Assembly (NCBI GenBank): GCA_019925105.1 | Contig: JAHGAU010000021.1 | Coordinates: 1 to 64,000, forward strand | DNA: 64,000 bases | Reading direction: 5' to 3' | From: Niebla homalea | Lineage: Eukaryota; Ascomycota; Lecanoromycetes; Lecanorales; Ramalinaceae | Shown: piece after piece, positions 1 to 12,107 of the stretch | How the letters are laid out: each line of letters begins with the position of its first letter | How positions within the stretch are numbered: position 1 is the first letter of the stretch | Position numbers and translations under genes: made by a program | Notes under the pieces: generated by a model | The model's database searches: none | What the model was told of the DNA's origin: nothing | The model's input: only the letters and a program-made list of their open reading frames with translations

Positions 1-469
1 GAAATTCCGGCTTTTTAATAGTGTCGGAAAAATAAAAATCCGCTTATTATTACTTATTATAGTATTAAGCTATAAATCTTATAGTTTTAATTTTACGGTT
101 TTCTCGGGTGCATCCGGAGTATTATTACTCCTTTTTATATATCTTTTAATTCAGAAAATAAATCTAAAAAATAACGGCCATAACGGTACCGGAATTACTA
201 TAATCCGGTATATATTAATAAATATATTATTTTCTTAATAATAATAATTATTTCTTTTTACTTATTAATTTTTTTATTTAATTAATTCCTTAAATATCTT
301 AGCATGGGATAACCGTTAGCGTCGCCTCCTTATATTAAGACTTTTAATAAAGACTTTACACAATTTAACTCTTATTATTTATAACCTTTAACCGGTAAAA
401 ACCCCTTTATATTAATAAGATTATTAGTTATTTATCTATTAAGGCCTTACTTTAATAAGGATAATAAAA

Positions 470-1095
470 GGTAAATAATAAAGTATAAATACTTAATATA
501 ATAAAAAAGGGTAAATAATTAATTGAATAAAAAAGGGTAAATAATAAACTAAATAATAAACGGTAAATAATTAATTAAGTAATAAAGGGTAAATAGTATA
601 GGGTAAAGAATAACTTAAAATAATAAAGGGTTATTATTTAAATAATAAAGGGTAAATAATTAATTAAATGAAGAAGGGAATAAATTAAAAAAAAAACAGA
701 AATAATAATTGAATAATAAAATGTAAAGAATTAAATAAAGCATCAAAGGGGGTTAATGATTAACTGAATAATAGGTAATAGATAATTAAATAAATAATAA
801 GGGATAAAATTAAATAATAAAAAGTAAGTAATTACTTAAATAATAAAGGTAAGTAATTAATTAAATAATAGAGTATAAATAGTTAATTAAATAATAAAGG
901 GTAAATAATCAGTTAAATAATAAAGGGTAAAAAATTAATTAAATAATAAAGGGTAAGTAATTAATCGAATAATAAAAGTTAAATAAATAATTAAATAATA
1001 AAGCAGAAAGTAAATAATTAAGAAAATAATAAAAGGTAATTAAATATATAATAAAGGGTAAAGGGTTAATTAAATAATAAGGGGTAAAAAATTAA
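470..1095. repeat. AT minisatellite arm of unit 1
   Basis: Degenerate tandem array built on a 26 bp motif of the type GGGTAAATAATTAATTAAAT followed by AATAAA. The GGGTAAATAATTAATTA core is visible many times. It has no coding potential. Confidence 0.7.
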
Positions 1096-1097
1096 TT

Positions 1098-1243
1098 TAT
1101 AGAAAAAAAACTATCACCTAGTTGTGATTCACTCGACCCTCCAGTGAATCATTTCCTCACCCGGGGGGAATTCCGCGATGCGCCGCTAGACCCTTTAGTG
1201 AATCATTTTTTGAAGTGATTCACTGGAGGGGTTTTTTTCTATA
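1098..1243. mobile_element. MITE-like palindromic segment
   Basis: A 146 bp segment with terminal inverted repeats (TATAGAAAAAAAAC at 1098-1111 against GTTTTTTTCTATA at 1231-1243). Inside are two hairpins that share one 9 bp stem: TGATTCACT 1125-1133 with AGTGAATCA 1143-1151, and AGTGAATCA 1197-1205 with TGATTCACT 1216-1224. The segment is richer in G+C and less mutated than its surroundings. It has no coding capacity. It could be a small non-autonomous DNA transposon or a structural part of the tandem repeat, because unit 2 has a diverged counterpart. Confidence 0.5.
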
Positions 1244-1480
1244 AAATCCTTAACTTTCTATATAAAAGGTATAGATCTTAGCACGGGCTTTAAAACGAGC
1301 CCCATTTAGCCTAAATCGGTTAACGGGCGATTTACTTATCGATTTTATTACGTTTTGGAATTCTGGAGGTTCAAGTTTAAGTTCGCTTCCCGGCGTTAAA
1401 GCTTACTTTTTAACCCGCTATTCCTTTATAAAATTTAATAATTTAACTTTATAGCCTAAGTAAAAAGCTTTTTAACGATA

Positions 1481-2705
1481 TCGGAAAAATAAAAATCCGT
1501 CCATTATTACCTATTATAGTATTAAGTTATATATCCGATAATTTTAATTTTACGGTTTTTTTAGGTATATCCGGAGTATTATTAATCCTTTTTATTTAAG
1601 TTTTAATTTAAAAAAATAATATAAAGAATAACGGTTATAACGGTACCGGAGTTACGATAATCCGGTATATATTAATAAATTAATTATCTACTTAAAAATA
1701 ATAATTACCTTTTTCCCTTATTAATTTTTTTATTTTAAGTAATCTTTAAAAAATCTTAACATAAAGTGGCCGTTAACGTCGCCTCTTTATATTAAGACTT
1801 TTAAAAAATCCTTACTTAATTTAATTATTACTATTTATAACCTTTAACCAGTAAAAACCCCTTTATATTAATAAGATTATTAATTATTTAACTATTAAGG
1901 CCTTACTTTAAGAAGGATAATAAAGGTTTAATAATAAAAGGTAAATGATAAATAGTGATAAATAGTGACTAATAAAAGGTAGATAAAATAAGGTAAATAA
2001 TAAGAAGTAATTTATAAAATAATAAAGGATAAAATTACCGGGTTTTATAATTAAAATTTTAAAGTTTTATTTCCTTTATTACCTTATACCCAATAATAAA
2101 AGCTTCGGTAAGAAAAGCGTAAATCTGAGTATAAGCTTTTAAATATTATTTATCTTAAATCAATCAGATAATTAATTATTGAGTTATTTATATTATTAAA
2201 TTCTGGAACTTAAACCGGTTAAGTATAGGATTACTTCCCGGCGCTAAAATCCAAAAACTCTTTAAGGGGGTACATCTTGAAGGTTATTTATTATTTTATT
2301 TTTTGAAAAAAACCAAAAAATTCAGGATTAAAAACTATCACCTAGTATTTATCGCTTATAGGCTTTACGCAATCATTCCCCCTCCCGGGGAAACCTCGGC
2401 GGCTAAAAGTATTAGCTTCCTGGCAATCATTTTTTAAAGTAATTACTTATAAGGTGATTCTTAAACCGATTTAGAAACTTTTGGTAATAAAGTTATAGAG
2501 CCCGGTAAGCCCTATAAAACGAACTCCTACTTACTTAAATCTAATAACTCCTTATTTAATTATAGATTTTTAAACTATTTCGAATTCCTAATAATTAATA
2601 ATTAAGTTTACTTCCCGGCGTTAATTTTTAACTTTTATTCAGCTATTCCCCGGGGAAATTTAGTAATTTAACTTTCTTTATATAAACTTTAGCTTCTTAA
2701 TAATA
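1481..2705. repeat. Tandem long repeat, unit 2
   Basis: Second copy of the tandem repeat. Its core (about 1481-1930) matches unit 1 except for transition-type changes. The minisatellite arm is very short (about 1925-2030). The TTCCCGGCG module occurs twice here (near 2231 and 2609) against once in unit 1 (near 1386), so part of this unit has been duplicated. A diverged relative of the palindromic segment of unit 1 lies at about 2325-2455; it shares CTATCACCTAGT and a CCCGGGG centre. Confidence 0.7.
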
Positions 2706-4958
2706 TCGGAAAAATGAAAATCCGTCCATTATTACCTATAATAATATTAAGCTATATATCTTATAGTTTTACTTTTACGGTATTTTCAGGTGTATCCGGA
2801 GTATTATTAATCCTTTTTATTTATCTTTTAATTTAGAAAAAAAAAGAAAAAAATAACGGTTATAACGGTACCGGAATTATTATAATCCGGATTATATTAA
2901 TAAATATATTATTTACTTAATAATAATAAATAATACTTACTTCCTTTTTCTTATTAATTTTTAATTTTTTAAATATCTTAGCATAGGATAACCGTTAGCG
3001 TCGCCTCCTTATGCCAAGACTTTTAATGAAACCCTTACTTAATTTAACCCTTATTATTTATAACCTTTAACCGGGAAAAACCCCTTTATATTAATAAGAT
3101 TATTAAGTATTTATCTATTAAGGCCTTACTTTAATAAGGATAATAAAGGGTAAATAACAAAAGGTGAATAATAAAGTGTAAATAATTAATATGGTAATAA
3201 AGGGTAAATAACTAATTAAATAATAAAGGGTAAATAATTAATTAAATCATAATAGGTAAATAGTAAATTGAATAATAAAGGGTAAATAATTAATTAAATA
3301 ATAAAGGGTAAATAATTAATTAAATAATAAAGGGTAAATAATTAGTTAAATCATAGTAGGTAAATAGTAAATTAAATAATAAAGGGTAAATAATTAACTA
3401 AATAATAAGTAATAAACACTTAAATAAATAATAAGGGATAAGATTAAATAATAAAGGGTAAATATTTACTTAAATAATAAAAAGTATAAGATTAATTAAA
3501 TAATAAAGTGTAAATAATTAACATAAGAATAAAGGGTAAATAACTGATTAAATAATAAAAGGGTAATACTTAATTAAATAATAAGGGGTAAATAATTAAT
3601 TAAAAATAAAGGTTAAGTAAATAATAAAATAATAAAGGGAAAATAATTGGATAAATAAAAAAGGGTAAATAAATAAATAAAAAGGGGTAAATAATTAATT
3701 AAATAGGAAAGGGTAAATAAATAAATAAATATTAGAGAGTAAATAAGTAATTAATTAGTAGAAAGTAAATATTTAAATAAATAATAAAGGTTAAACAATA
3801 AAAAGTAAATAATATAGGGGAAGAGTTAATTAAATAATAAAGGGTAAATAAATCAATAATAAAGGCTAACTTATCAATTAAATAATAAAGGGTAAATAGA
3901 TAAACAATAGAGGGTAAATAATTAATGAAATAATAAAAAGTAAATATTTAAATAAATAATAAAACGTTTAAATAAATAAAAAAGGTTAAATAATCAAAAG
4001 TAAATATTATAAGGTAAAGAATTAATTGAATAATATAGGGTAAAGTATAAGGTAAAGATTTGATTAAATAATATAGGGTAAATAAGTGATTAAATAATGA
4101 GGTATAAATAATTAATTTTAAGTAATAAAAAGGTTAAATAAATCATAATGGATAAATAATTATTTAAATAAAAAAAGGTAATAAATTGAAGAAGTAATAA
4201 AGGGTGAAATAAAATAATTAATAAAAGATAAATAATTAATAAAATAATAAAAAGTAAATATATAAATAAATAGTAAAAGGTTTATATAAATAATAAAAGT
4301 TAAATAAAAAAAATAAAAAATAGAAAATATATAATAAAATAAAAAAGTAAAAAGTAAATAAAATAAATAGATTTAATAAGTAAAAAAAGAAAAATAATAA
4401 AAAAAGGTATATAAGTTTTAATAAGTTTATTTAAAAAAGTATAAAGGTAATAATAAAAATAAAAAGAGAAATAAATATATAAAGGAAATAAATAATAAGA
4501 AAATAAAAAAGAAATAAAGAATATTAATAAATAAGGTTTAATAATAGAAAGTAAACAAGAAAAGGCTAAAGGGTAAGGTTAAATATAAATAAAAAGGGTA
4601 ATTAAATATTAAAAGATAGATAAAAAAGTTTAAATAAGAAAATTTAATAATAAAGAATAAATAATAAATAATAAAAACGGAAAGTTTAATAATAAAAAGT
4701 AATTAATAAAAAGTAAAAACAATTTAAATTAAATAACTAATAATAATAAGAAATATAAAGAATATAAGAAACGCGGAAAAAGTAAAATTAAAAATAAAAA
4801 GTAAAAAATAAGGTTAAATATAAGGGGTAAAAAGTAAAATTAAATATAAATAATAAAGGGTAATATTAATAAATATAAAAAAAGGGTAAATCAAGAATAA
4901 GAATAAAATAAATAATAGGTAAATAAAAAATAAAGGTTATAAAAGAATAAATAAAAGG
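2706..4958. repeat. Tandem long repeat, unit 3, with long minisatellite
   Basis: Third copy. The core covers about 2706-3150 and then runs into a long AT minisatellite that decays gradually towards 4958, where LINE A is inserted. The segment with the TTCCCGGCG module that follows the arm in units 1 and 2 is missing, so the unit is truncated or was cut by later rearrangement. Confidence 0.65.
3145..4958. repeat. AT minisatellite arm of unit 3
   Basis: Same 26 bp motif as in unit 1. Near-perfect copies occur around 3200-3370; beyond about 4250 the array decays into irregular AAATAAT/AAAAGT runs. No gene is present. Confidence 0.7.
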
Positions 4959-6949
4959 TACCCGTATGATAAAAATGGCGATGAACAACGGGACCCCAGA
5001 GGTCAGAAACGATGCATACGTGTATAGCTTAAGTAATAGTAAGGATAGTACCTTAAATACGATAAGCGGAAGCGGAATAATAAGGGTAGAAAAGGAGGAA
5101 GGGTAAGCGGCCTAAGTTAACAGGAACGGTAATAAGTCGTATAAATAACGCGATAAATACAAGATAAAAAGGCCTTAAATCGAATAGGGAATTTATAATC
5201 AATAAGATACGTATGAAGAAACGCGTATAACGCGTAAAAATATTATTATAAAAGGTAATAAATAAAGGGCGGAGGGAATAAGGACGGTACGCGGGGATAG
5301 ATAGGGGGTAAACGGAGGCGTAAAAGGCCTTATTAAGTATATATAAACTAAGAGAAAACTAAATAAAAATAAAGAAATACCAGGTGGATAGGAATAAGTT
5401 ATGAAAAGAGGTAATTACCGAATACGTGGGGGAGAAGTAAAAAGGGAGGAAGCGGTAAGGGTATTAAAAAGCCTCTTTATAACTATATAGAAGGATATTA
5501 CGTTAAAAACCTGGCCGATACTATAAATCGGGTTACGGAAAATAAAAGACTTTTACGTAAAAGCGGGGAAAAGTTTAAGGGAATTAAAGAAACTACGCGG
5601 AACTTAAAGGGTAATAATAAAAACGCCGGTAAACGGAGGCGAAGGGAGATAGAGAGGATACGTATAAAATAAGGGAGCGATAAAGAAAGCTTTAAGGAAA
5701 AGAGCGGGAATAAACTGGGCAGCGAAAACCATAAAGGCGGCGCCGGCGTTAATGGTAAAAAAGGTAAAGGCGGAAGAGAAAATAACAACGTTAAAAAAAA
5801 CGAAAATAATAATTATATAATTATTAAATGAAAAGGAAAGGAATATAGCAGTAAAAGCGAACCCGCTATAATTAATAAAGGTATTTAAAGTAACGGGAAA
5901 GCCATTAATAAAATAAATTATTATAATACGTAAATTATAAAACGGGGATATCCTCCTCGATATAACCTTATTAAAGGCGAAAAAGAAGCTAAAGAAATTA
6001 AAGAGATAAACCGGTAAAAAAGGGTATAAAACGGTAAAGGTATTAAGGTAATCCTTCGCTATTACGGTAAATAAAATATACCTAGTAAAATTTACGGGGA
6101 AGAAAGGGGAAGTTACTTTAAGGCGGATAAAGAAGGAGAATACGGTCCTCCATCCTAAGCTAAAAATCGTTAATTATAACCTCCCCGTTATAGTAAAAAG
6201 GTTAAACGTTTTTAATTATATAAAGAAATACTTTACGGTTATCTTAAGTATAATATTAATAAGGATATATAATAATATCCTTAATAAAGGGGTAATAAAG
6301 GGTAAATTCCTTAAGTTAATAAAACCTTAAGACCGGGCAGCGGATATCTATTAATATTTTAAATATTAAGGGTATAGGTATATTATTATAAAATACCTTA
6401 ATAATATAAAATACGTAATATATACTAAAGAATATAATACGTACGAATATACTAGCTTAATAATAAAGGGTTTAATGAAAAATACGCCGAAATGCATAGC
6501 GTACGGTAATAATAAGCTATTTAACGTAAAACTTACGGTATACAATAAGAACGAAAAAACTTAACGTAAGGAGACTAAGATAACGGCTAAAATTTAACGC
6601 TATAACTTATATAAACTTAAACCGGTAAAATAATTAAAAACGGTCTTAAAATACGAACGGAACTTATTAAACGGGGAAGGATAAAACGCAATAATTAATA
6701 ATACAAAAAAAAGGAAGCTTATAACGATATTAACCTTTAAGACCAGCCGTCCGACCGGGATTATTATTATAACGAAAAAACTAAAATAAATAATATTTAA
6801 CCTTAAGGAAAGACCGTTTATATAAATAAAAGTTAATAAAAAAAGCCCAACGGACGTTAATATTTAATATATTTATACTTTTAAGGGTAATATAATATAA
6901 CGTACGCGGAAAAGTAATTAAAGCCGTAATACCGATATTTAAATTTAAA

Positions 6950-7010
6950 GAAGTAAAGGATATCAATATTATAACGATATAAGAGCCGTTATATAGTCTA
7001 TATATTTATT
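6950..7010 (+). pseudogene. Endonuclease (APE) motif remnant of LINE A ORF2
   Basis: In the sense frame the residues D-I-N-I-I-T-I-stop-E-P-L-Y can be read around 6959-6994. AP-endonuclease domains of LINEs carry I-x-Q-E-P at this place, with the Glu being catalytic. The stop is TAA where CAA is expected, a single C-to-T change in CpA context, which is the preferred RIP target. This places the start of ORF2 shortly upstream, roughly 6.75-6.9 kb. Confidence 0.6.
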
Positions 7011-8189
7011 CTTTAATTAATTTAAGAAATAATTTTTATTTAGTTTTTAAAAATAATAAAACGATACGGATATATTTCTTTATTAATAAAAGGCTAAATA
7101 TAAATAATTAAGATATTACTTATTACGGAAAGAACCTATATATACTCCGGATCGTATAAAAAAGGGATATTAAAAGCATTTTAAATATTTATAATATATA
7201 TAATCTATTACCGGTTAATAAGAAAAGACCCTTTATAATCCCGCTACTTAAGGATATTATAAGTTATACCCGGTAAGTACCTCTTAATAAGGGACTTTAA
7301 TCTTTATTATATTTAATAGAATAAGGATAATTATATTAACCAATTATATTAAATTTAAAAGTTATTAATAATTATTATACGGTTTAACCTTACGTTATTA
7401 ACGTTAAAAAGGGCTATTATATAAAAAAGTTATAGACTTAGGATTATAATTAACTTAATATTCAGCTTAAAAAATATTATTAACTTAATTATAATATATA
7501 AACCTTAAAAGGACCTAAAATACAATTTAGATTACGTTTTAATATAGATAACCTTAAACTAATCCATCGATGTAACTCCGTTTTTATTATTTAAACGAAC
7601 GTAAAAAACGGCTAAAGAAACTAAGATATTAATAAAAACGGTAGAAATAATATCTTAATTAACGGAGCGTCCCCGGCTTAATAGTAAAAAATAGATTAAC
7701 CGTTTTATAAAGCGGGTAATAAAGGCTTTAAATAAAGTGGTTAACGCTATAATCCCAATAATAAAACCGTCTTAAAGAGTTAAAACCTATTAAAACGAAA
7801 AGTATATAAAGGTAACTATAAAGGTAAAAGCGCTTATAAAGTAAATTACTAAATATAGGAATCGGGAAACGCTTTAATAATTAAAAGAAGCTTAAAAAGA
7901 AAAAGAAAGAATTATCCGGAAGGTTAAATAAATATACTTCCGGGCTATAATATATAACTTAACGGTTTCCCCTTATAGTATTTAAAAGTTAATAAAATAC
8001 GGTAGGGAATAGAATAAGAAATTTAAACTTATTCCCAAGTTTTTATCCTTAAAAAAACTAAACGGTACGGTAATGAATACCTTTAACGGTAAAATTAAGG
8101 CTCTTAAAGGGGCGTTCTTTCCCCCGTTATTAAAAGTTAACTTAATAAATATTAATAATATAATATATCCTAAATTAATAATAATAAAT

Positions 8190-8990
8190 AAAATAATAAC
8201 CTAAGAAATAGTAATTAAGGCGATTAATAAACTAAAAAAGGATAAAACTTCCGGACTTAATAATATATTAAATAAATTCCTATCCATAATAACGTTATTA
8301 TTTAGAGAGGTCTTTATTTATTTATTTTAAGCCTACCTTAATATAGGATATTACCCCCGTAGATTTAAGGAGGTTAAGACGATTATCCTTAAGAAGCCGG
8401 TTAAGTTAAATTACTTAAAAATAAAATTATATAAATTTATAATATTCTTTTTATACGTTAAAGAAGGCTTTAAAAACGGTAATTATAAAGATCTTAAATA
8501 ATTACGTAAAAAAGTATAAACTATTCTTTAATTAATAAATAAAGGTAAAAAGAAAATAATCGACGGAGACGGTTCTTAAAGGCTTAATCGATAACGTATA
8601 TACGGTATAAAATTATAAAAAGAAGTACGTTATAAGTTTTCTTTCCTTAGATATTATAAGGGTATTTAATAAAATAAATTATTAAAAATTATTATATAAT
8701 TTACGGAAAAAGGGGGTTTTATTTTTCTTTATAAATTAAATAAAAAGTTTCTTAAATAACTGAGCAATATTAATTAATTTAAAATAAAAAATAAATACGA
8801 TAAAGCCCGTAATAATAGGGATTCCCCAAAAGTTACTTATTTCTTTAATTTTATTTTTATTCTTTAATGGTTTATTTATCGAGGACTTAATAAAGTTAAA
8901 ATAGAAAATTCAAATAAAGGGCTTTATTAATAATATTTACCTTTTAACTTATAATACGTTTATTTATATAAACTATTTAAAGCTAAAATA
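8190..8990 (+). pseudogene. Reverse transcriptase remnant of LINE A ORF2
   Basis: The segment aligns by eye with the RT region of copies C, D and E: A-I-N-K-L-K-K-D-K near 8220-8250, followed about 700 bp later by G-F-I-N-N-I-Y at 8930-8950. The two catalytic Asp codons of the G-F-x-D-D box are both AAT here, as expected if GAT/GAC was mutated by RIP on the opposite strand. The enzyme cannot be active. Confidence 0.65.
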
Positions 8991-10745
8991 AACTTATAAA
9001 GTTTATTTATAATAAATAAAGATATATAAAGCCTAATTTACTTTATATAAATATAAGTTTATTTATATAATAAAAAGCCTAAAGCTATATAATATAATAG
9101 CTATAATAAACTTAAATAATATAATAGTAAAACCGGAAATTAATATTAAGGTACTTAATTTATAAATCAATAGGAAATTAGATTAAAAGGATTATATAAA
9201 AAAGGTCTAGAAGAAAATAATTTTATAAGAGAAAAGCCTTACCTGCCTTATAACGTTAACGTAAAAAGCTACTTTATAGAAGGTTAAAACCGTTTATTAA
9301 ACGGTTATAAAGCCTGCGATAACGTACGTAATAATTATTTAATATATACCCAAAGGCATATTTAAATATAAGAAAAAGCCCGTCCGGTAACTATAAAAGG
9401 TTTAAAATTAATATTTAAGAGTAATAAATAAAGTATATAAAGTAACTCCCGTCCCGGTACTAAAATCCAAGGTCTTTATATTATTAATAAAGTTAGTTTT
9501 AAATTAAATAATTGCTTAAGTAAGGCTTAAAAGGGATATAAATTTAATTACATTAATAAGAAATAAACGTATTTATTAAAATTATAAAAACCTTAAATAA
9601 AAAAGCGTAGAAAAATGGTATTTACCCCCCCTACGGAAATTAAACTGGAATAAGTTAAAAAAGAGGTTAACCGATTTAATTTACGTTTAAGAAATTAACG
9701 TAAGAATATATAAACTTTTATTTAAAGCGAAAACGGCGGAAAAAAAAAAGGCCGTAAGAATAAAGTTAATAGCGATTACCCTATAGATTATAAAAAAATA
9801 AATAAAACGTTAACGTAAATATAAAGAATCGATCCCTTAAAAATAATAATATTTAAACGTTAAATAATAATAAGGTTATTAATAAATATCTCCGGCGTTA
9901 TAAGATTATAAGGAAAAACGATAATATATTAATAATTTAATTCTGGATAAATAAGAACGGCTTAATTTACTTCTTTTTTATCGTATATACCGGTAACCGG
10001 ATTAACGTTAATTATAAATATAAATAATGAAAGTAAAACGCCGTATACGTATTAATCTCTTATTTACTATTTAAGGAACTTAAACCGGGATTAATTAAAA
10101 GGGTAAAAATTAACGATTATCGCTAAATACTTATTAATAAAAAGGGTATTAAGGCGGCCGTTAGATTTATAATAATTACGGGCTTATTATTATAGTTCAG
10201 CTTAATTAAAGAAATAAAGGAAATAATTAAAAACTTAATTAAGAAACCTCGCCGCCGACCCAAGGGTAAAAAGTAGTGGCGGGAAAACTATACTTAATAA
10301 GGGGCTAAAGGGGCTATAAATACCAGGGCGGTATAAAAAACGATATTATATTAATCGGTAAAGTTATATAAATAAGGTAATAATAATATACGTATTGGTA
10401 AGGATATTTAGTAATATAATTAGAATTCTGAAATTTTAACATTAAATAGACCCGTAAAGTAACGGAAGAATAATAAGTTTAAAGGTAACCCTTAAATAAA
10501 TTCAGTTATAATATTATAGGTTTTCTTAAAAAAGGCATATAAATAAATTCTTACTCTTTAAACGGCCGTGGATACTTTTAGCCCTTAAGACGTAAATAGA
10601 AACTAAGTAGACACCGGTTTTTATTCTTAACGTTATAAATATCGGGTTTTTTACGGTTATTAATAAGGCTAAATAGCCGAGTATTAGGGAACGCCGGAAT
10701 TAACTTAACTAGATCCGTAGTATAAATCAATCAATCAATCAATAT

Positions 10746-10928
10746 TACCCGTATACGTCGTTACTATTTCTATTAATATAGGTTACTTGCCCGTTTACCA
10801 CCTTATTCTCAACCGTTACGTTATTTCCACTTATCGTATTTAATGTATTTCTCTTATTGTTACCAGAGCTATGCGTATACACATCGTTTTGGACCTCTAA
10901 GGTCCCTTCGTTCGTCGCCATTTCTATC
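10746..10928 (-). mobile_element. LINE fragment B, 5' end only
   Basis: Antisense 5' end of the same LINE. ORF1 begins at the ATG at 10921 (M-A-T-N-E-G-T-L-E-V-Q-N-D) and stays open to 10745. A longer open frame reaches up to 10960, but comparison with the other copies shows 10921 as the real start. There are 7 bp between the ATG and the presumed element end at 10928 (GATAGAA), the same spacing as in copy A. The fragment is cut after about 58 codons by the junction with LINE A. A LINE piece that keeps its 5' end and lacks its 3' end is unusual. Confidence 0.7.
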
Positions 10929-10943
10929 ATTAAGGTTATATTA

Positions 10944-11150
10944 TTAATATTAATATCCAACTTTATAAAGGTTTAAGTCCTCCTTTATATTTATTAAATA
11001 TAAACTTTAAAGTATTAATACAGATATTTTTTTAATTATAAGAGTTAAAGCTATATCGTTAATATTAATATTTAATTTTATAAAGGTTTAAATCTTCCTT
11101 TATATTTATTAAATATAAACTTTAAAGTATTAATATAAGTACCCTTTAAA
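10944..11150. repeat. 115 bp tandem duplication
   Basis: The sequence TTAATATTAATAT followed by CTTTATAAAGGTTTAA and TATTAAATATAAACTTTAAA occurs at 10944 and again at 11059, a period of 115 bp, with only transition differences. It lies directly outside the 5' end of LINE fragment B. Confidence 0.75.
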
Positions 11151-12107
11151 TTAAAAAAAATATTAAAGGCGTATTATTAATACCGGTCTACTTTAAAGTA
11201 ATTTTAATACGGATATCCTTTACTAAGAAGGAATAACGGGTTAAGCTTAATATTTAAGTTAATTAAATAATACTTAATTAAATATAAAGGAAATCGTTTA
11301 TAAAAATTACCTGATTAAGAGGTTATTATACGTCGTTGTTATAGGCTAAAGCTAATTTTACTTAATTAAAACGTAAAGACTATTAACTATTAAATAGGGT
11401 ACCTTTAAGGTATAAACGGAATTTATATTCTTCTACCTATTAATATAGGGACCCCGGGTATAACCCGGAACTTATGCTTTTTAACGGAATAGATATAAAG
11501 ACCCCGGATATACTTTAATTAATAAAGTAAAAACGCTATAATATTATTATTAATAAAAGTAATAATATAGTAATCCTTATAAGATATAAACGGTTTATAA
11601 ACAATAAGCTTAAACTTTAAATTACTTTAATATATAAAGGTTTTAAAGGAGACTTTAATAGGTAACGTAAAGTAAATAAACTTTATAAGGTATAATAATT
11701 AATAACGGCTATTATTAAAACCGTTTAATTAACCTAAAAAGACAATATATATATATTAATATATATAAATAAAAATAATTACCCGAATAAGGCTTAAAAC
11801 GGAGTAAAAAGTAAATTAAAGTAACGTAAAAGCGTTTAATTTTATTTAATTACGGTATACTTAAGGAGTAAATAATAGTCAATATAAGCGTTAATAAAGT
11901 TATTTTCACCGGTAGTATAAAACTTTAAGTTATAAAAGTTAAACCTTTTTATATATAAGTAAATATTAAGTTAAAACTAAAACTAAGCGATAACTACCAG
12001 AAAAAGTCATAAGGCGTATAGCCGAATCGTAATCCGGTAGTTATATAAAGGGGTGGAAACTGTGGTAAGGCCTAATAAGCAGGATGTCGATCTACCGAAT
12101 CAGGCTG
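11151..12107. other. Unassigned AT-rich stretch
   Basis: RIP-type sequence without recognisable element ends or genes. Base composition changes at about 12,054: from there to about 12,240 the DNA keeps CpA and TpG and looks unmutated. That stretch includes the left flank and the first part of LINE C. Confidence 0.5.

Larger units (their letters stand above)
24..1480. repeat. Tandem long repeat, unit 1
   Basis: First of three head-to-tail copies of a long AT-rich repeat. Each copy opens with the same core of about 450 bp, which begins TCGGAAAAAT and contains ACGGTACCGGAATTA and a GTTAGCGTCGCCTCCTTAT block. The core is followed by a minisatellite arm and then a segment containing TTCCCGGCGTTAAA. 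Copies start at 24, 1481 and 2706, so the spacing is unequal (1457 and 1225 bp), mostly because the minisatellite arms differ in length. CpA is rare and TpA common, so the copies are mutated by RIP. The element type is not recognised. Confidence 0.75.
4968..10745 (+). mobile_element. LINE copy A, full length, RIP-inactivated
   Basis: Non-LTR retrotransposon copy of about 5.8 kb. It starts 7 bp before the ORF1 ATG (4975) and ends in the (TCAA)n tail that follows GTAGTATAAATC at about 10725-10742. The 9 bp TACCCGTAT flanks it at 4959-4967 and 10746-10754. Sense-strand remnants run in the order gag-like ORF1, endonuclease (I-[stop]-E-P near 6977-6988, where CAA has become TAA), reverse transcriptase (G-F-I-N-N at 8930-8944, from an ancestral G-F-x-D-D) and a terminal domain. 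Stops saturate every frame. The order fits the Tad1 group of fungal LINEs; clade assignment is inference. Confidence 0.85.

Noticed and set aside
3160..4300. CRISPR-like regular repeats
   Set aside because: The 26 bp units abut directly without unique spacers; it is an AT minisatellite in a eukaryotic repeat.
5498..5788. 96-codon open frame on the minus strand
   Set aside because: It lies antisense inside ORF1 of LINE A. Loss of G and C through RIP removes stop codons on the opposite strand. Its composition (L, S, P, F) matches no family.
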